This document shows, one piece after another, positions 45,387 through 56,150 of a DNA stretch of 64,000 bases. The stretch is from Buxus sempervirens (Eukaryota > Streptophyta > Magnoliopsida > Buxales > Buxaceae): assembly GCA_947561395.2 (NCBI GenBank), contig OX387193.1, forward strand, positions 7,688,001 through 7,752,000, written 5' to 3'. Position 1 is the stretch's first letter. Each line of letters starts with the position of its first letter. The notes beneath the pieces are model-generated. The model had not been told where the DNA came from, did not search any database, and saw nothing but the letters and a program-made list of their open reading frames with translations. The translations under genes were made by a program, and so were the position numbers.

Positions 45387-46884
45387 TTATTTATATTTCT
45401 TAACAATATCGATGGGGATTGCCCGGAGAGGCTTCGCCTTTTGCAACGTGAACCCAAACTTATCACTCATGTCCATATCCTTTGGGTTCGTCCCATCTTC
45501 AAGCTTCCACTCAAATGAGTGGATAAGTGAAGCCGCCATCAGGTGCAACATCCTTAACGCCAATGGCAGTCCTGGACAGATCCGCCTTCCTGCTCCGAAG
45601 GGAATCAGCTCACAGTTTCGACCTCTGACGTCAATCTCAGTCTCCAAGAACCTTTCAGGCGTAAACGAGTTGGGGTTCTTCCATGTGCATGGATCTCGGC
45701 CCATAGCACTCGCATTAACTAGAACTTGAAACCCTTGTGGCACTACGAGGCTGCCTATTTCTACGTCAATCTCAGCTTTATGTGGAAGCAATAACGGAAC
45801 TGCTGGGTGCATCCGAAAGGTCTCCTTGATGACTGCTTGTAGGAATGGAAGACGACTGATGTCTGATTCTTCAACTTGTTTGCCTCTAGCAATGTTTTCT
45901 TCCAGCTCTATTCGAGCCTTCATCATGGCTTCTGGATTGTGTAGCAACTCCGCCATTGCCCATTCTAAAGTGGTTGAGGTCGTCTCAGTCCCTGCACCAA
46001 ATAAGTCCTAATGGCATCTACAGTCAATGGACGAGACCATGAAAAATCTGTAAAAAAATTAAAATAAAATATAAAATCGCAGTTAACCTAGGCAGATTTG
46101 GAGAAGCATATGATACCCACCAATAACAAGTGTTTGATATTGTCAAGGCTGAATTCGGTACTATGCTCTTCACTGTAGTCGAGTAGGGCATCCAGGAGGT
46201 CACTACTTGCAGGGGAAGCATGGGATCTTCTAGATTGTAATCTTTGTTCGATCATGTCATCAAAGAGATCAATTAGTTTTTGAAAGTGAATCGCCGTTCT
46301 TTTTCTGATACCTTGTGCATCTAGAAATCTAAGAACTGGGAAGGAGTCCGTGAAGTTCGACTTCCCGAATTCTCCCACCATATCAGACACGACATCTCTA
46401 AACTGTTTTGCGGATCCGGAACTAGGATCAACTACGTCAATAGAGAAGGTGGTCAAGGACAACAAATTAAAGGTGGTGGTGAAAGCTTCTTGGCCAATGT
46501 CGACGGCTTGGCCGGTGTGAGAACAGTTTCTAACATGGGCAACAAGATCCTGCATCTTTTTGCTTCTAAGGCTTTCGTTGGCACTTAGTCTGTGAGTGCT
46601 GAACACGTGGGAGTTGCATATCTTTCTCAGATTTCGCCACCGAATTGTGGGTGGTAGAAACGCAACTGAGAATTCATGGTGGTCAAGTGCACGAGCTGCG
46701 TCAGGGACATAGCGGCTAGCGAATGACAAGTCGTGTGTGTGTAGGATTTCTTTGGCCATATCAGGAGATGAAACGACAACAGTCTTGACGCGGCCAAGGT
46801 GGAGAGTCATGAGGGGACCGTAGGTGTTGGCAAGGTGAGCGAGTGATTCATGGGGTCGAGTTCCAACCTTGAAGAGGTTGCCAA
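45387..46884 (-). pseudogene. CYP76-family cytochrome P450, copy 4, N-terminus missing
   Basis: Exon 2 45387-46007 (207 codons with stop) and the 3' part of exon 1, 46121-46884, joined by a phase-0 GT-AG intron 46008-46120. Homology stops at 46884 in the codons for LIGNLF: about 45 codons, i.e. the start, membrane anchor and proline hinge, are gone and AT-rich unrelated DNA follows. The rest is open and carries AGTETTS, KETFR, TPERF and FGAGRRICPG, with a slightly longer C-terminus (IVKKYK). An internal Met (MTLHLGR, 46810) could start translation, but the product would lack its anchor and there is no family promoter in front. The retained wording FKVGTRPHES is that of the copy 3/6 side, as is the N-terminal fragment at 49869-50170. 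The break is recent enough that no stops have accumulated. Confidence 0.88.
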
Positions 46885-47832
46885 ATGAGTTTACATGACT
46901 TAAAAGAAGTTGGGTTTGATGTTTAGTAAAAATAAAAAATAAAAAGCGTTTTGTTATTGTTGAGATTATAAATATTTCAAGTTTGTAATTTTTTTAACTC
47001 AAAAGAACTTTTCATGAATGATAAGTGTCATGTAAAAAAGTCTTTTAAAACCATATTAAATTACATCCTTCAAAGTTTCTAAATATATATTGTAAGTATG
47101 CCATCGTACTTTTGTAAAATGAGTTTCCAAAAACAAAAAACGGTTTCCAGGTGATTCCACTCTTTAGTGCATTTTTAAAACTCATTTAGAGAGAAATCAA
47201 AAGTGCAACCAAACACTTGTTTTGTGAGAGGAACTCATTCCAATCCATGCAATAAGGTTCCAAAATGAACAACCAATGACACGTTACTCCTTTCTTCTTT
47301 TTTGGGGTGGAAGTTTGAATTTAAAGATAGGTATGATTACACTTACATAATTGAGGCTTGTTATTTATGCCATAGACCTCTTGAAATTTTGAAAAAGCCA
47401 AAAATCTTTCTTAAAATATATATAAATGGTTATCCAGTCCCTTTCATGTTGGGAGGGAAACGGGTCGATCTTCTTAGCTGATAAAATTGTCGTATGCATA
47501 AAGAGAGAGAAAATAATAGAGTTAGGTATTCATGGTTGTCCCCATATTCATTTTTTCAAGGCGAACTTTGACGTTGCTTCGAGAGGTCCCAAAGAGTCAT
47601 ACTGGAAGTACGAATATTCCAAGATCAAATATCCATATCCGGGTAATCGGGCCGGATTCGGATTTTTATCCGATGGTCCAGAGAGTCCATCACCTTCTTT
47701 TATATCTTTTTTATAAATACCACATGAATTCTGATTATCAAATTCTGGTGATATCGTGAGAATCAGAGTTAACAAATCCCTGAAAAAAACAAAAAAAGCG
47801 AAAATCCAAGATAAAAGACACTTAAACATACG
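46885..47832. other. DNA between copies 4 and 5
   Basis: 46885-47280 is AT-rich and has words shared with the Tourist-like MITE at 50408 ('tttttaaaactcattt', 'actcattcc'), so a related element may have caused the loss of copy 4's 5' end. 47530-47832 is the 3' flank of copy 5, matching that of copies 1 and 2 but without the 169-bp MITE. No gene. Confidence 0.55.
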
Positions 47833-49403
47833 CTAGTGGATTTGAACGGGGATTGCCCGGAGAGGCTTCGCCTTTCGCAACGTGAACCCAAACTTATCAC
47901 TCATGTCCATATCCTCTGGGTTCGTCCCGTCTTCAAGCTTCCACCCAAACGAGCGGATAAGTGAAGCCACCATCAGGTGCAACATCCTTAGCGCCAGTGG
48001 TAGTCCTGGACAGATCCGCCTTCCTGCTCCGAATGGAATCAGCTCACAGTTTCGACCTCTGACGTCGATCTCCGACTCCAAGAACCTTTCAGGCGTAAAC
48101 GAGTTGGGGTTCTTCCATGTGCATGGATCTCGGCTTATCGCACACACATTAACCAGAACTTGAAATCCTTTTGGCACTACAAAGCCACCTATTTCTACGT
48201 CAGCCTCAGCTTTATGAGGGACCATGAACGGAGCTGCTGGGTGCATCCGAAAGGTCTCCTTGATGACAGCTTGTAGGTATGGAAGACGACTGATATCTGA
48301 TTCTTCGACTTGTTTGCCTCTAGCAATATTTGATTCCAGCTCCACCCGAGCCTTCTTCATGACTTCTGGATTGTGAATTAACTCCGCCATTGCCCATTCT
48401 AATGTGGTTGAGGTCGTCTCAGTCCCTGCAGCAAATAAGTCCTAATTCGATATATCTACAGTCAATGGACGAGACCATTAAATATCTGTTAAAAAAATGA
48501 AAAATTAATGGAGATGATACCAACCAATAACAAGTGTTTGATATCGTGAAGGCTGAATTCGTTACTATTCTCTTTACTGTAGTCCAGTAAAGCATCCAGG
48601 AAGTCACCATGGGATGTTCCAGATTGTAATCTTTGTTCAATCATGCCATCAAAGAAATCCATTAGTTTACCAGAGTGAATCCCCATTCTCTTTCTGATAC
48701 CTTGTAGATCCAGAAATCTAAGAACTGGGAAGGAGTCTGTGAGGTTCGGTTTCCCCAATTCTTCTATCATACCAGAGACGTTATCTCTGAACTGTTGTGC
48801 GGATCCGGAAGTGGGATCAACCACGTCAATAGAGAAGCTGGTGTACGACAACAAACTAAAGGTGGTGGTGAAAGCTGCTATGCCAATATCGATGGCTTGG
48901 CCTGTGTGAGCACAGTTTCTAACATGGGCAACAAGTTCTTGAATCTTTTGGAGTCTAAGGCTTTGATTGGCGTCGAGTCTCCGAGTGCTGAACATCTGGG
49001 AGCTGCAGATCTTTCTCAGGTTTCGCCACCGTGTGGTGGGTGGCAACCATCCAACTGAGAATTCATGGTGGCCCAGTGCACGAGCTACGTCTGGGACATA
49101 GCGGCTTGCGAAGGACAAGTCGTGCGTGTGTAGTATTTCTTTGGCCATATCCGCAGAAGAAACGATAACAGTTTTGACGCGGCCAAGGTGGAGAGTCATG
49201 AGGGGACCGTAGGTGTAGGAGAGGCTGGTTACTGACTCATGGAGTTGGGTTCCAAGATTGAAGAGGTTGCCAATGAGTGGAAGAGGGACTGGACCGGGTG
49301 GAATCTTGCTTCTACTGAACTTACCTGATCTTCCATTAAAAGAGAGCAGCCGAACACATATCCACACAACTGAAAACCCCACTAGAAGTGTTAAGTAATC
49401 CAT
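47833..49403 (-). CDS. CYP76-family cytochrome P450, copy 5 (intact)
   Basis: Exon 1 48525-49403 (293 codons), exon 2 47833-48441 (203 codons with stop), phase-0 GT-AG intron 48442-48524 (83 bp); 495 aa. The start is MDYLTLLVGFSVVWICVRLL, as in copies 1 and 2; the frame is open 36 codons further upstream, but that stretch is the 5' leader of the family and the shared Met is preferred. All key motifs are present: SKIPPGPVPLPLIGN, AGTETTS, KETFR, MVPHKAE, TPERF, FGAGRRICPG. It lacks about six residues in the loop before DFLDALL (LQSGTSHG where copy 2 has LQSRKSYVSPASN), which is unlikely to disable it. Upstream DNA matches copies 1 and 2 for ~100 bp, with a CT-rich leader. Confidence 0.93.
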
Positions 49404-49868
49404 TATTCTCTCTCGCTCTGGCTCCGTGATATTGTGCAAGGCAATAAACAGGTATTCTCTCTCTATATCGATGTTATGCAGCCAAATCCGACCAAGATTA
49501 TATACAGTCAATTTAAATTTCTTATCTACTTTAATAGTTTATTTCCGCCGAAATTGCGGGGTCCTTCTTATCAGATTAATTGACATCTCTCCATTGTCTT
49601 ATTGAGAAAAAGACCAGTTGCCGTGCAACAATCTTACATTCTTACTCTTCAGACAAAGTTGAAGATTTTGTTGGTTTGGGAGATTGCCCATATGGTTGTG
49701 ATAAGGTGAGGGAGATTAGCATCGGCACGGGCACCGTTGTTACTCTTCAGACAAAGTACGTTGAAGATTTTGTTGGTTTGGGAGATTGCCCATGTGGTTG
49801 TGATAAGGTGAGGGAGATTTTGTTCTCATCTCTGCATTGATTCTCAAATTGCCTTGCACAATATCACG
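49404..49868. repeat. Upstream flank of copy 5 with ~85-bp tandem duplication
   Basis: The phrase 'gaagattttgttggtttggg' to 'gtgataaggtgagggagatt' occurs at ~49660-49720 and again at ~49753-49820; it also occurs once near 24400 and 33538 in the flanks of copies 1 and 2. Non-coding. Confidence 0.75.
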
Positions 49869-50170
49869 GATGAAACGACAACAGTCTTGACGCGGCTGTT
49901 GCCATCTCTGGAGATGAAACGACAACAGTCTTGACGCGGCTGAGGTGGAGAGTCATGAGGGGACCGTAGGTTTTGGCGAGGTGAGCGAGTGACTCATGGG
50001 GTCGGGTTCCAACCTTGAAGAGGTTGCCAATTAGCGGAAGAGGAACTGGATCTGGTCGAATCCTGCTTTTACTGAACTTACCTGATGTTCCGTTAAAAGT
50101 GATGAGGAGCAGAACACATATATATCCACGCAATTGAAAACCACCCCATGAGAATGGTTGAGTAATTCAT
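49869..50170 (-). pseudogene. CYP76 N-terminal exon fragment
   Basis: Minus-strand start at 50170 reads MNYSTILMG and then shifts frame in the anchor region; from there NGTSGKFSKSRI, PVPLPLIGNLFKVGTRPHES and TLHLSRVKTVVVSSPEM follow, i.e. the first ~84 codons of exon 1 in copy 3/4 style. The conserved PPGP is RPDP. A 30-bp phrase beginning GATGAAACGACAACAG is repeated at 49869-49898 and 49913-49942, at the broken end. Nothing of the rest of the gene follows. A dead remnant of a seventh copy, or the lost 5' end of a gene like copy 4. Confidence 0.88.
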
Positions 50171-50407
50171 CTCTCGGGCTCTGGATCTGGCTCATTTTTG
50201 CTTTGTTATTGAAAAGAAAAGGGCATGTTTGGTAACACTACTAGTATAGAAATTGTTCCCATGCCATAAAATTAAAATTTGTAAAGTTTTTTTGTTTTTC
50301 TGTTTTATCTCTTTTTCTTTTTCAGCTACCTTCAAAAGCTTAACCTCAAGGTTTGTTACCAAATCTTAATCTAACATGACACGGAAGTGACGACTAGTGT
50401 AAACTAA

Positions 50408-50869
50408 GGCCTCGTTTGTGTTTCAATTTGGGGACTCATTCCCCTAGCTTAGAATGAGTTAATCTACAGCTTATAATGATTTTGTGAAACAAAACGAGTG
50501 TTTTGTTACAATTTGGGAATGAGTTCTCCCCAAATGAGTTTTTAAAAAATGCAAGGAATCACCCGCGCGTAGATCCGTTTTTGGATTTTGAAAGCTCATT
50601 TTACAAAAGCATGATAGCAAATCTGTAATATGTTAAGACTTTGAAGGATATATTTGAAACAAGTTTTAAAGACTTTTTTAAATGATAAGGGTAGACTTGT
50701 CATCTATAAATTATTTTTTTTTATTAGAACAATGGCAAACTTGTAATATTCATAACCTTTACAAGAATTAAAATTGGATTACAAAACGTACCCAAACCCA
50801 GCTTTTCTCAAATCCTGCAAACCCATTCATGGAATTCACCCAAATTGAGAATAAATCCTAAACAAGACC
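50408..50869. mobile_element. Tourist/PIF-Harbinger-like MITE, 462 bp
   Basis: The ends are GGCCTCGTTTGTGTTT on the left and, reversed, GGTCTTGTTTAGGATT on the right, flanked by TAA on both sides (50405-50407 and 50870-50872), the usual 3-bp target duplication of this superfamily. The arms continue with CAATTTGGG words. No coding frame. Confidence 0.78.
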
Positions 50870-51100
50870 TAAATGTTTGTACTCTTGGGCTTACTATTTT
50901 CTTCTTTTTGCGGTGCATGTTTGCATTTAAATATAGGCATGATTACACTTCCACCCTTGAGGTTTGTTACTTATGCAATAGGCAAAAGCCAAAAACCTCC
51001 CTTAACATATACACAAATTAATGGTCATGAAGCTTCCTTCAAGGGATAAAAGTTGCTTACACCAACCAAGAAAAAAAATGATCTTGTGCCTAAAATACCT
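50870..51100. other. Non-coding stretch
   Basis: AT-rich flank, no recognised content. Confidence 0.4.
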
Positions 51101-51460
51101 TATGAGTTGTAGCAAATACTTTACCATATTGTCTACAGAAAAGAGAGATCATGGACTGATCTTATAATATGGGCAGCCAATAGATTCATCAATAATCCCA
51201 TCATGTCTCTAGCCAAACTGTCGCTGATGTCAACTGTCTATCATATATGGTTGGAGCAGAACAGTCGAGTGTTTAAGAATGAATATCATGCATCCCCAGC
51301 ATTGTGTTATTCAGAGAAGATTAAATCTAATGTGTTATCTAGAGCTAATAATCTTGAGGATATCTACATCTCAGACTCGGATTAGCATAGGAAAATCATC
51401 TCAAACTGGGACCTTAGATGGCAGTACGTAGTTATTGAAGTTGTTTTTTTTGTGATGTTA
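51100..51460 (+). pseudogene. Degenerate LINE fragment (linker after zf-RVT)
   Basis: The frame LAKLSLMSTVYHIWLEQNSR followed by VFKNEYHASP matches the conserved 'ATVYHIWxERNxRxF' segment found between the zinc-knuckle and RNase H domains of plant LINEs. Stops before and after; only ~100 codons are recognisable. Confidence 0.65.
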
Positions 51461-51975
51461 TGTATGGATTTGTACAGGAAAAAGTAAAGGGATAGAGCTT
51501 TTGTAGCATGCCATGAGAATGCGTTAGCGTCAGCTATGGTGGACAGATTTACTGTAAATACTCACCTTTTGGGAATATAACTTAATTATTTTCCCAAAAA
51601 AATAAATAAATATTTTACCTTATTTTTACATTTACAGAGAAACATAGAATGCTCAATGGAAATGGAGAAAGTTGGAAGTTTATTCTTGCTAAAACTTGTT
51701 TAACTCATCAATTTGAGTTCGCTATTTTCAAGGTTATATTGGCTTTGTAATGGCACAGGCAATGTTTGCCGGGCACAGGTGACAAAGTTGCGAATTCAAC
51801 CAGGGGAAACTCCGATGACGTCGGGCACTTTTCCAACACCCTGCATTGGACAACAGCTAGCCCACCATCACTCAAAAAACCACAGGAATCATTCGAAGTC
51901 GAAGACATACTTACGCATCTTTTAGCATTGTAATGCAGAAGCTATGGGCTTCTATTCTGTATCTTTCATTCACAT
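51461..51975. other. Unrecognised non-coding DNA
   Basis: No homology recognised. It adjoins the 3' end of the tubulin pseudogene and may be its old 3' flank. Confidence 0.35.
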
Positions 51976-52310
51976 CTACTGGATTCCCTCCTCTTCATCC
52001 TCATAATGAACTTCCTCATCAGCTGTTGCATCTTCGTGCTGTTTATTTTGAGAGTCCTGAAACAGACATCATATAAAGCCTCATTATCCAGCACCATACA
52101 CTCATCAATTAGCATTCTCAACAAGTTGATGAACGGAAAGGGTGGCATCGTATTATGGCTCGACCACTGTATCTAAGACCTTTGGTGACGGGAAAACAGA
52201 GAAAATGTGAGCATCACCTGGTCAGGGTACTCCACCCTGCTCTTTGAAATCAGTTAAGTCCCCATAACAGAGCCAATTCCTCCACCCAGAGAGTGGCAGA
52301 CTTGAAAACC
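51976..52310 (-). pseudogene. Beta-tubulin pseudogene with large internal deletion
   Basis: Read on the minus strand from 52310, GFQVCHSLGGGIGSVMGT begins directly after a splice-acceptor-like 'atatatgcag', at the place where plant beta-tubulin genes have an intron. [27 protein letters not shown] and [20 protein letters not shown] follow with frameshifts and stops. The sequence then jumps to the acidic C-terminal tail ([18 protein letters not shown]) and a stop at 51976-51978. The ~200 residues between are gone, with the junction near the usual second-intron site. Tubulin is the microtubule subunit; this copy is dead. Keeping an intron edge argues for a genomic fragment, not a reverse-transcribed one. 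Confidence 0.9.
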
Positions 52311-53008
52311 TGCATATATACATTGATTAAATTATAAGACAGTTTTGAAAGAAAAAAACCACATTTTTAATTCAGAATTCATCACCCTCAATGATAAAAT
52401 CTCCGATTTTTACTTCTGAACTTGTTTACCAAATTACTTAATTGTGGTGATAAAATCAAAATATCTCCTCTTAATGGTTGCCTTCCTTTGGTTTCAACCA
52501 TTTGGAAAATGGAATTGTTTAAAAATAGGATTAATTTCTGAATTTTAATCAAGTGGTTCTGTCCGGTGAATATCATTGTTTTCCCAATGTGTTGTAGATG
52601 GGCTTCGGGTTTGGTAATATGTTCACACACTAGGTACGAGAGAAGCGTGTAACGATGAAAGTAGAATAAGGCATAGAAAATATAGAAAATTACTGTTAAG
52701 CTATTATGACCCGTTGGTCATAGCCTTTCCGTAAATGACCAAATGAATCCAAAGAAGAGAAAATATAAACCATTTGGTCATGTTGATAGAGATTACAAAT
52801 CCGTTGATGGGGAATTACATGTTAGATTATAGGAGTTACAAGTCTCTTGATAGTGATTACAAATCCTTTGATGAGAAATTACAAATCGAATGATGGAAAT
52901 TAATGAGGCAATTACAAATTGGATATAATGGACGCTGTTACAAGTCTATTGATGAGGATTACTCTCGTCATCTAACTTGTAAGAGTGTCAATGAACTTGT
53001 AATCCATC
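52311..53008. repeat. Non-coding DNA with short imperfect tandem repeats
   Basis: 52780-52975 is made of 'attacaaatccgttgatgag'-like units of 20-30 bp repeated about seven times with variation. 52559-52625 is the SINE-free relative of 34394-34450. No gene. Confidence 0.65.
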
Positions 53009-53121
53009 TGTAGACACCCCAAATTGCACCCCAAAATAAGAGATTAACTAAGAAGGGCTCCAAATGTCTTACTTGAGCCTTGACATGTGTCAAGCTTTCA
53101 AAAACAATCAAAATCAGTGCC

Positions 53122-53388
53122 AACCGCACTGTGTATGCGGTTTTTATAATCTCGGTCTCAACCGCTCTGTATGTGCGGTTGCAACCGCACACACAGCACG
53201 GTTCACATCAAGGCTTGTTGCGCTGGCGGCCACGTGGCTTCGCGAAGCTTCGGCCGTTAAGCCGCGTGGACAGCAATCAATTAAAGCATAACTGAATTGA
53301 ACCACCCTGTATATGCGGTTTGGTCAAATTTGTACATAAACCGCACTTTGAGTGGCGGTTGTGTAGAAACCGCACTGAGTATACGGTT
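53122..53388. repeat. Array of six ~21-bp hairpins (AACCGCAC/..GCGGTT) in LTR B
   Basis: Palindromes AACCGCNC-5 nt-GYGCGGTT-like start at 53122, 53160, 53183, 53300, 53339 and 53368. Steps of 38 and 39 bp recur among them, close to the 39-bp period of LTR A, but spacing is less regular. A separate GC-rich palindromic stretch (GCTTCGCGAAGC at ~53238) lies between the third and fourth. The array occupies the same place, upstream of the TATA box, as the TATCCGAC hairpins of LTR A. Confidence 0.88.
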
Positions 53389-53571
53389 TTGGCTGTTTCG
53401 GGGATTTGCGAAATGGCTCGATCTCTGAGCCTTATTTACGCATATTACCTCTCTCTCAAGGACCTAAACTCCCTATTTCACCCTCCGAAACTTGCTGAAT
53501 TACTCCAATTCAAGCCTTGGAGGAGAATTGGAATAATCTAGAAGGCCTTTTTGGCCTACCCTTGACTTGGC

Positions 53572-53579
53572 CTATAAAT
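53572..53579 (+). promoter_or_regulatory. TATA box of solo LTR B
   Basis: TATAAATA in 'ggcctataaatagaggggtcc', same context as LTR A. Confidence 0.65.
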
Positions 53580-55417
53580 AGAGGGGTCCTCCTCTTGCAA
53601 ATGGCTGAGAATTTGAAGCTTGGAAGCTCTGCAAGAAGAGGGAGAACTCTGCTGGATTGCTGCCTCAAGTATTTAAGCTACCAAAGGTAAAGCTCTAGTT
53701 GATTTTCAGCACTCTTTTTACATTCTAGCAATCTCTCATCTTCTACCTTTCTGTAGTGTAAGGCCCTGGTGATTGTTTGAAGCCCCAAACCTCTTCCAAA
53801 GTACCTGGGATTTCTCTCTAGCCGTAAAACGTGAAGAGAGAGCCTTGGGAAAAAGAAGGTGGAATGGATCCTCTAGGCTTAGAACCCACAAATGATGAAA
53901 AGCATGCTGTATGGTTATTTTGAACCTTTGAATGCTTCTCTGATCTATTTTGTATTTGGAGAAGATGCACGAATCCATGCTCTCAATAGCAATGGATTCC
54001 AACCTTCTCCTAGAAATGTGATTTTCCACATCTTCACACACACTTTTCACTATTTTTCCTCGAATAGGCTAGATCTTGGATTTCCGTGTTAAATACGGGA
54101 AATCTGAGATTATTGGCCTTAGAATGAATTTTAGAACTTCATGAGATGGTTTCCATTGATTTCTAAGTATTTTGGTCGAATTCATTTGCACACTTGCACC
54201 ATTTTGGCCTTCTCTTCAAAAGTTTTTCAAAACAGGGCAGCATCTGTACCATGTCTTAGAATGCTCATAACTTCATCCTCCGGATGAATTTTTGAGTGAT
54301 TTCAAAGACATGTGATAGATGGGAAAGCCTACTTTGTATCTGGAAATTTTCACTCACTTTCATGTAGCCAATTTTTGACACCATCTGTTCAAAGTTTGTA
54401 AGTCAGTTCAGCCCAGATTGCTGAACTTGCCGCTTTGATGGTGCACCGTTTGCTCAGTTTTAATCCGTTTTGTGTGATTCTAATTTCTGAGTTTTCCTTG
54501 AGAAGTCCATTTTCATTTCCAATTGGTTTCAGCAGATTTTGATCTGTTTTGTGCCTTGGGTGTTCAATTGACTCAGAGATGCTCGCTGGCATAGTCCAGA
54601 GCTAATCTGTGGTCTTCTAGGCCTGTTCAAGAGAGCACACAAGTCACATCCGGATTGAGTTTGGTGTGAGATTTATCTCTTTGGAAAGGTGGCACAACAT
54701 ACTTCTTCCATGAAAATTTTCATGAATTTTTTATTGAGCCAAACTCCACGAATAGGACTTTGAAAATGCCTACTCATCGCTTTTTCTGAGTTATAAACAG
54801 CAGATTTCAGATGTAGATTTCTCTCTCATTTTAAGTCGGATTGAGCTGAATTTTTTACTGTATACTCTACTATATACCAGTTTTCAAATGGCTTTGGTTT
54901 CATTGGATTTGGATTTAAATTGAGTGAGTTATGGTTAATAGAAGCTTTCAAGTTCTCATAATCTGATTTTTCCAGATTTGCCTTGAATTGGTTTTGCTTC
55001 ATTTTTCACCTTGATTTTTATTCACTCATGAAGTTCTAAGAGATGATATATCCATGAAGAGAGTCTAAACTCATTGGACTACTCATGTGGAATAATTACT
55101 CATATTTTGCTTACTTTTAAGCATCATTTGTTTTTTTTTTATTAGCAAACAATCTTTAGCATAAGCAAGCATGTGGCAACCGTCTTAGACGGATGAGTGG
55201 GGGTGCCTAACACCTTCCCCCGCTCATAAATAATCCCCTTACCTGATCTTTGGATTTTTCCTTGTATTAGAGCTACTTTGGCTCTATTAGGTATATATGA
55301 ACCCTTTGGTGTCCATTCACACCCTTAAGATGGATGGTGGCGATTCTTATCTTTATCGATCCCCGCGTGACGATATCGGAGGTCATCCTAGATGACATTT
55401 CCATGTCTCACACCATC

Positions 55418-56135
55418 AACAGAACCAAATGCTCTATATTTTCTCGTTTCTAGGCTAACTTAATCACTTGGTATTAGTAATGGGTCATATCTCATCCAAA
55501 AGGTAATTGAACAGTAATTTTCAATATAATTTTAAGCTTCAACCTGGTTTTTATTTATTTCCATAGCAGAGTAATTTGTAGTGAAAATGCCATGTCCTAT
55601 AGCCCCAACTACTTTTGTTGAGAGTATATACATTGTATTCAGTCAATATGGGTTTTATGTACGCTCAATTAGGACACGTAGGTTTGAATTAGGTTTTTTG
55701 GTTCTGTGTGTGAAATAGCAATTTGTTTAAGAAGGTTTTGGACTCCGAAACTTTATTTATCTCATAGTTAAAGAAACTTCCAGCATATATCCGTGGATGT
55801 AGGCATTTTTGCTCAACCATGTGAATTTTTTAGTAGCTAGAAGTCGTCAATGTATATCATATGCAGGATGCAGCCAAAGTTTTCTAGCCCCGCGTATGTC
55901 ACAGTGAACGAGGAATAGTGTTTGCAAACAAAAGTCCTTCGCCCTGGCCTACAACTACAATGGTTGGTTGGTTTTTTACCAGATAAATAAAAATATCATC
56001 CAATATCTCACGTCACATCAAAGACAAAGATTGAAATGTATTTCTTGACGAAATTAAAGTCCTACGTAATATTAAATGCATTGAAATTGGCACCATTGCA
56101 AAAATGTACGTAGGAAGATTTTGCATTAATTATGA
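55418..56135. other. Start of duplicated block B
   Basis: From ~55560 it carries the 'aactacttttgtt' flank marker and from ~55860 it matches 36173-36410 of block A. No gene. Confidence 0.7.
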
Positions 56136-56150
56136 AGCAGCAAACGACCT

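Larger units (their letters stand above)
53009..55412 (+). mobile_element. Solo LTR B of the same Tat-like family, 2404 bp
   Basis: Starts TGTAGACACCCC and ends ATGTCTCACA like LTR A, flanked by a perfect 5-bp duplication CCATC (53004-53008 and 55413-55417). TATA box at 53572; leader, hydrophilic AT-rich middle and the end block ('gggggtgcctaacaccttcccccg', 'ggtggcgatt') line up with LTR A. Its hairpin array differs completely in sequence from that of LTR A. No internal region, hence a solo LTR. Confidence 0.92.

Noticed and set aside
46121-46810. Copy 4 as a functional short P450 starting at MTLHLGR
   Set aside because: It would lack anchor, hinge and promoter; homology stops abruptly at 46884, so truncation is the simpler reading.
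48489-49511. Copy 5 start 36 codons further upstream (MTVYNLGRIW...)
   Set aside because: That stretch corresponds to the 5' leader of copies 1 and 2; the shared MDYLTLL start places the membrane anchor at the N-terminus as usual.
56104-56150. N-terminal 16 residues of the 269-codon LINE frame as protein
   Set aside because: They lie in the target-site duplication and the flanking DNA, outside the insertion.
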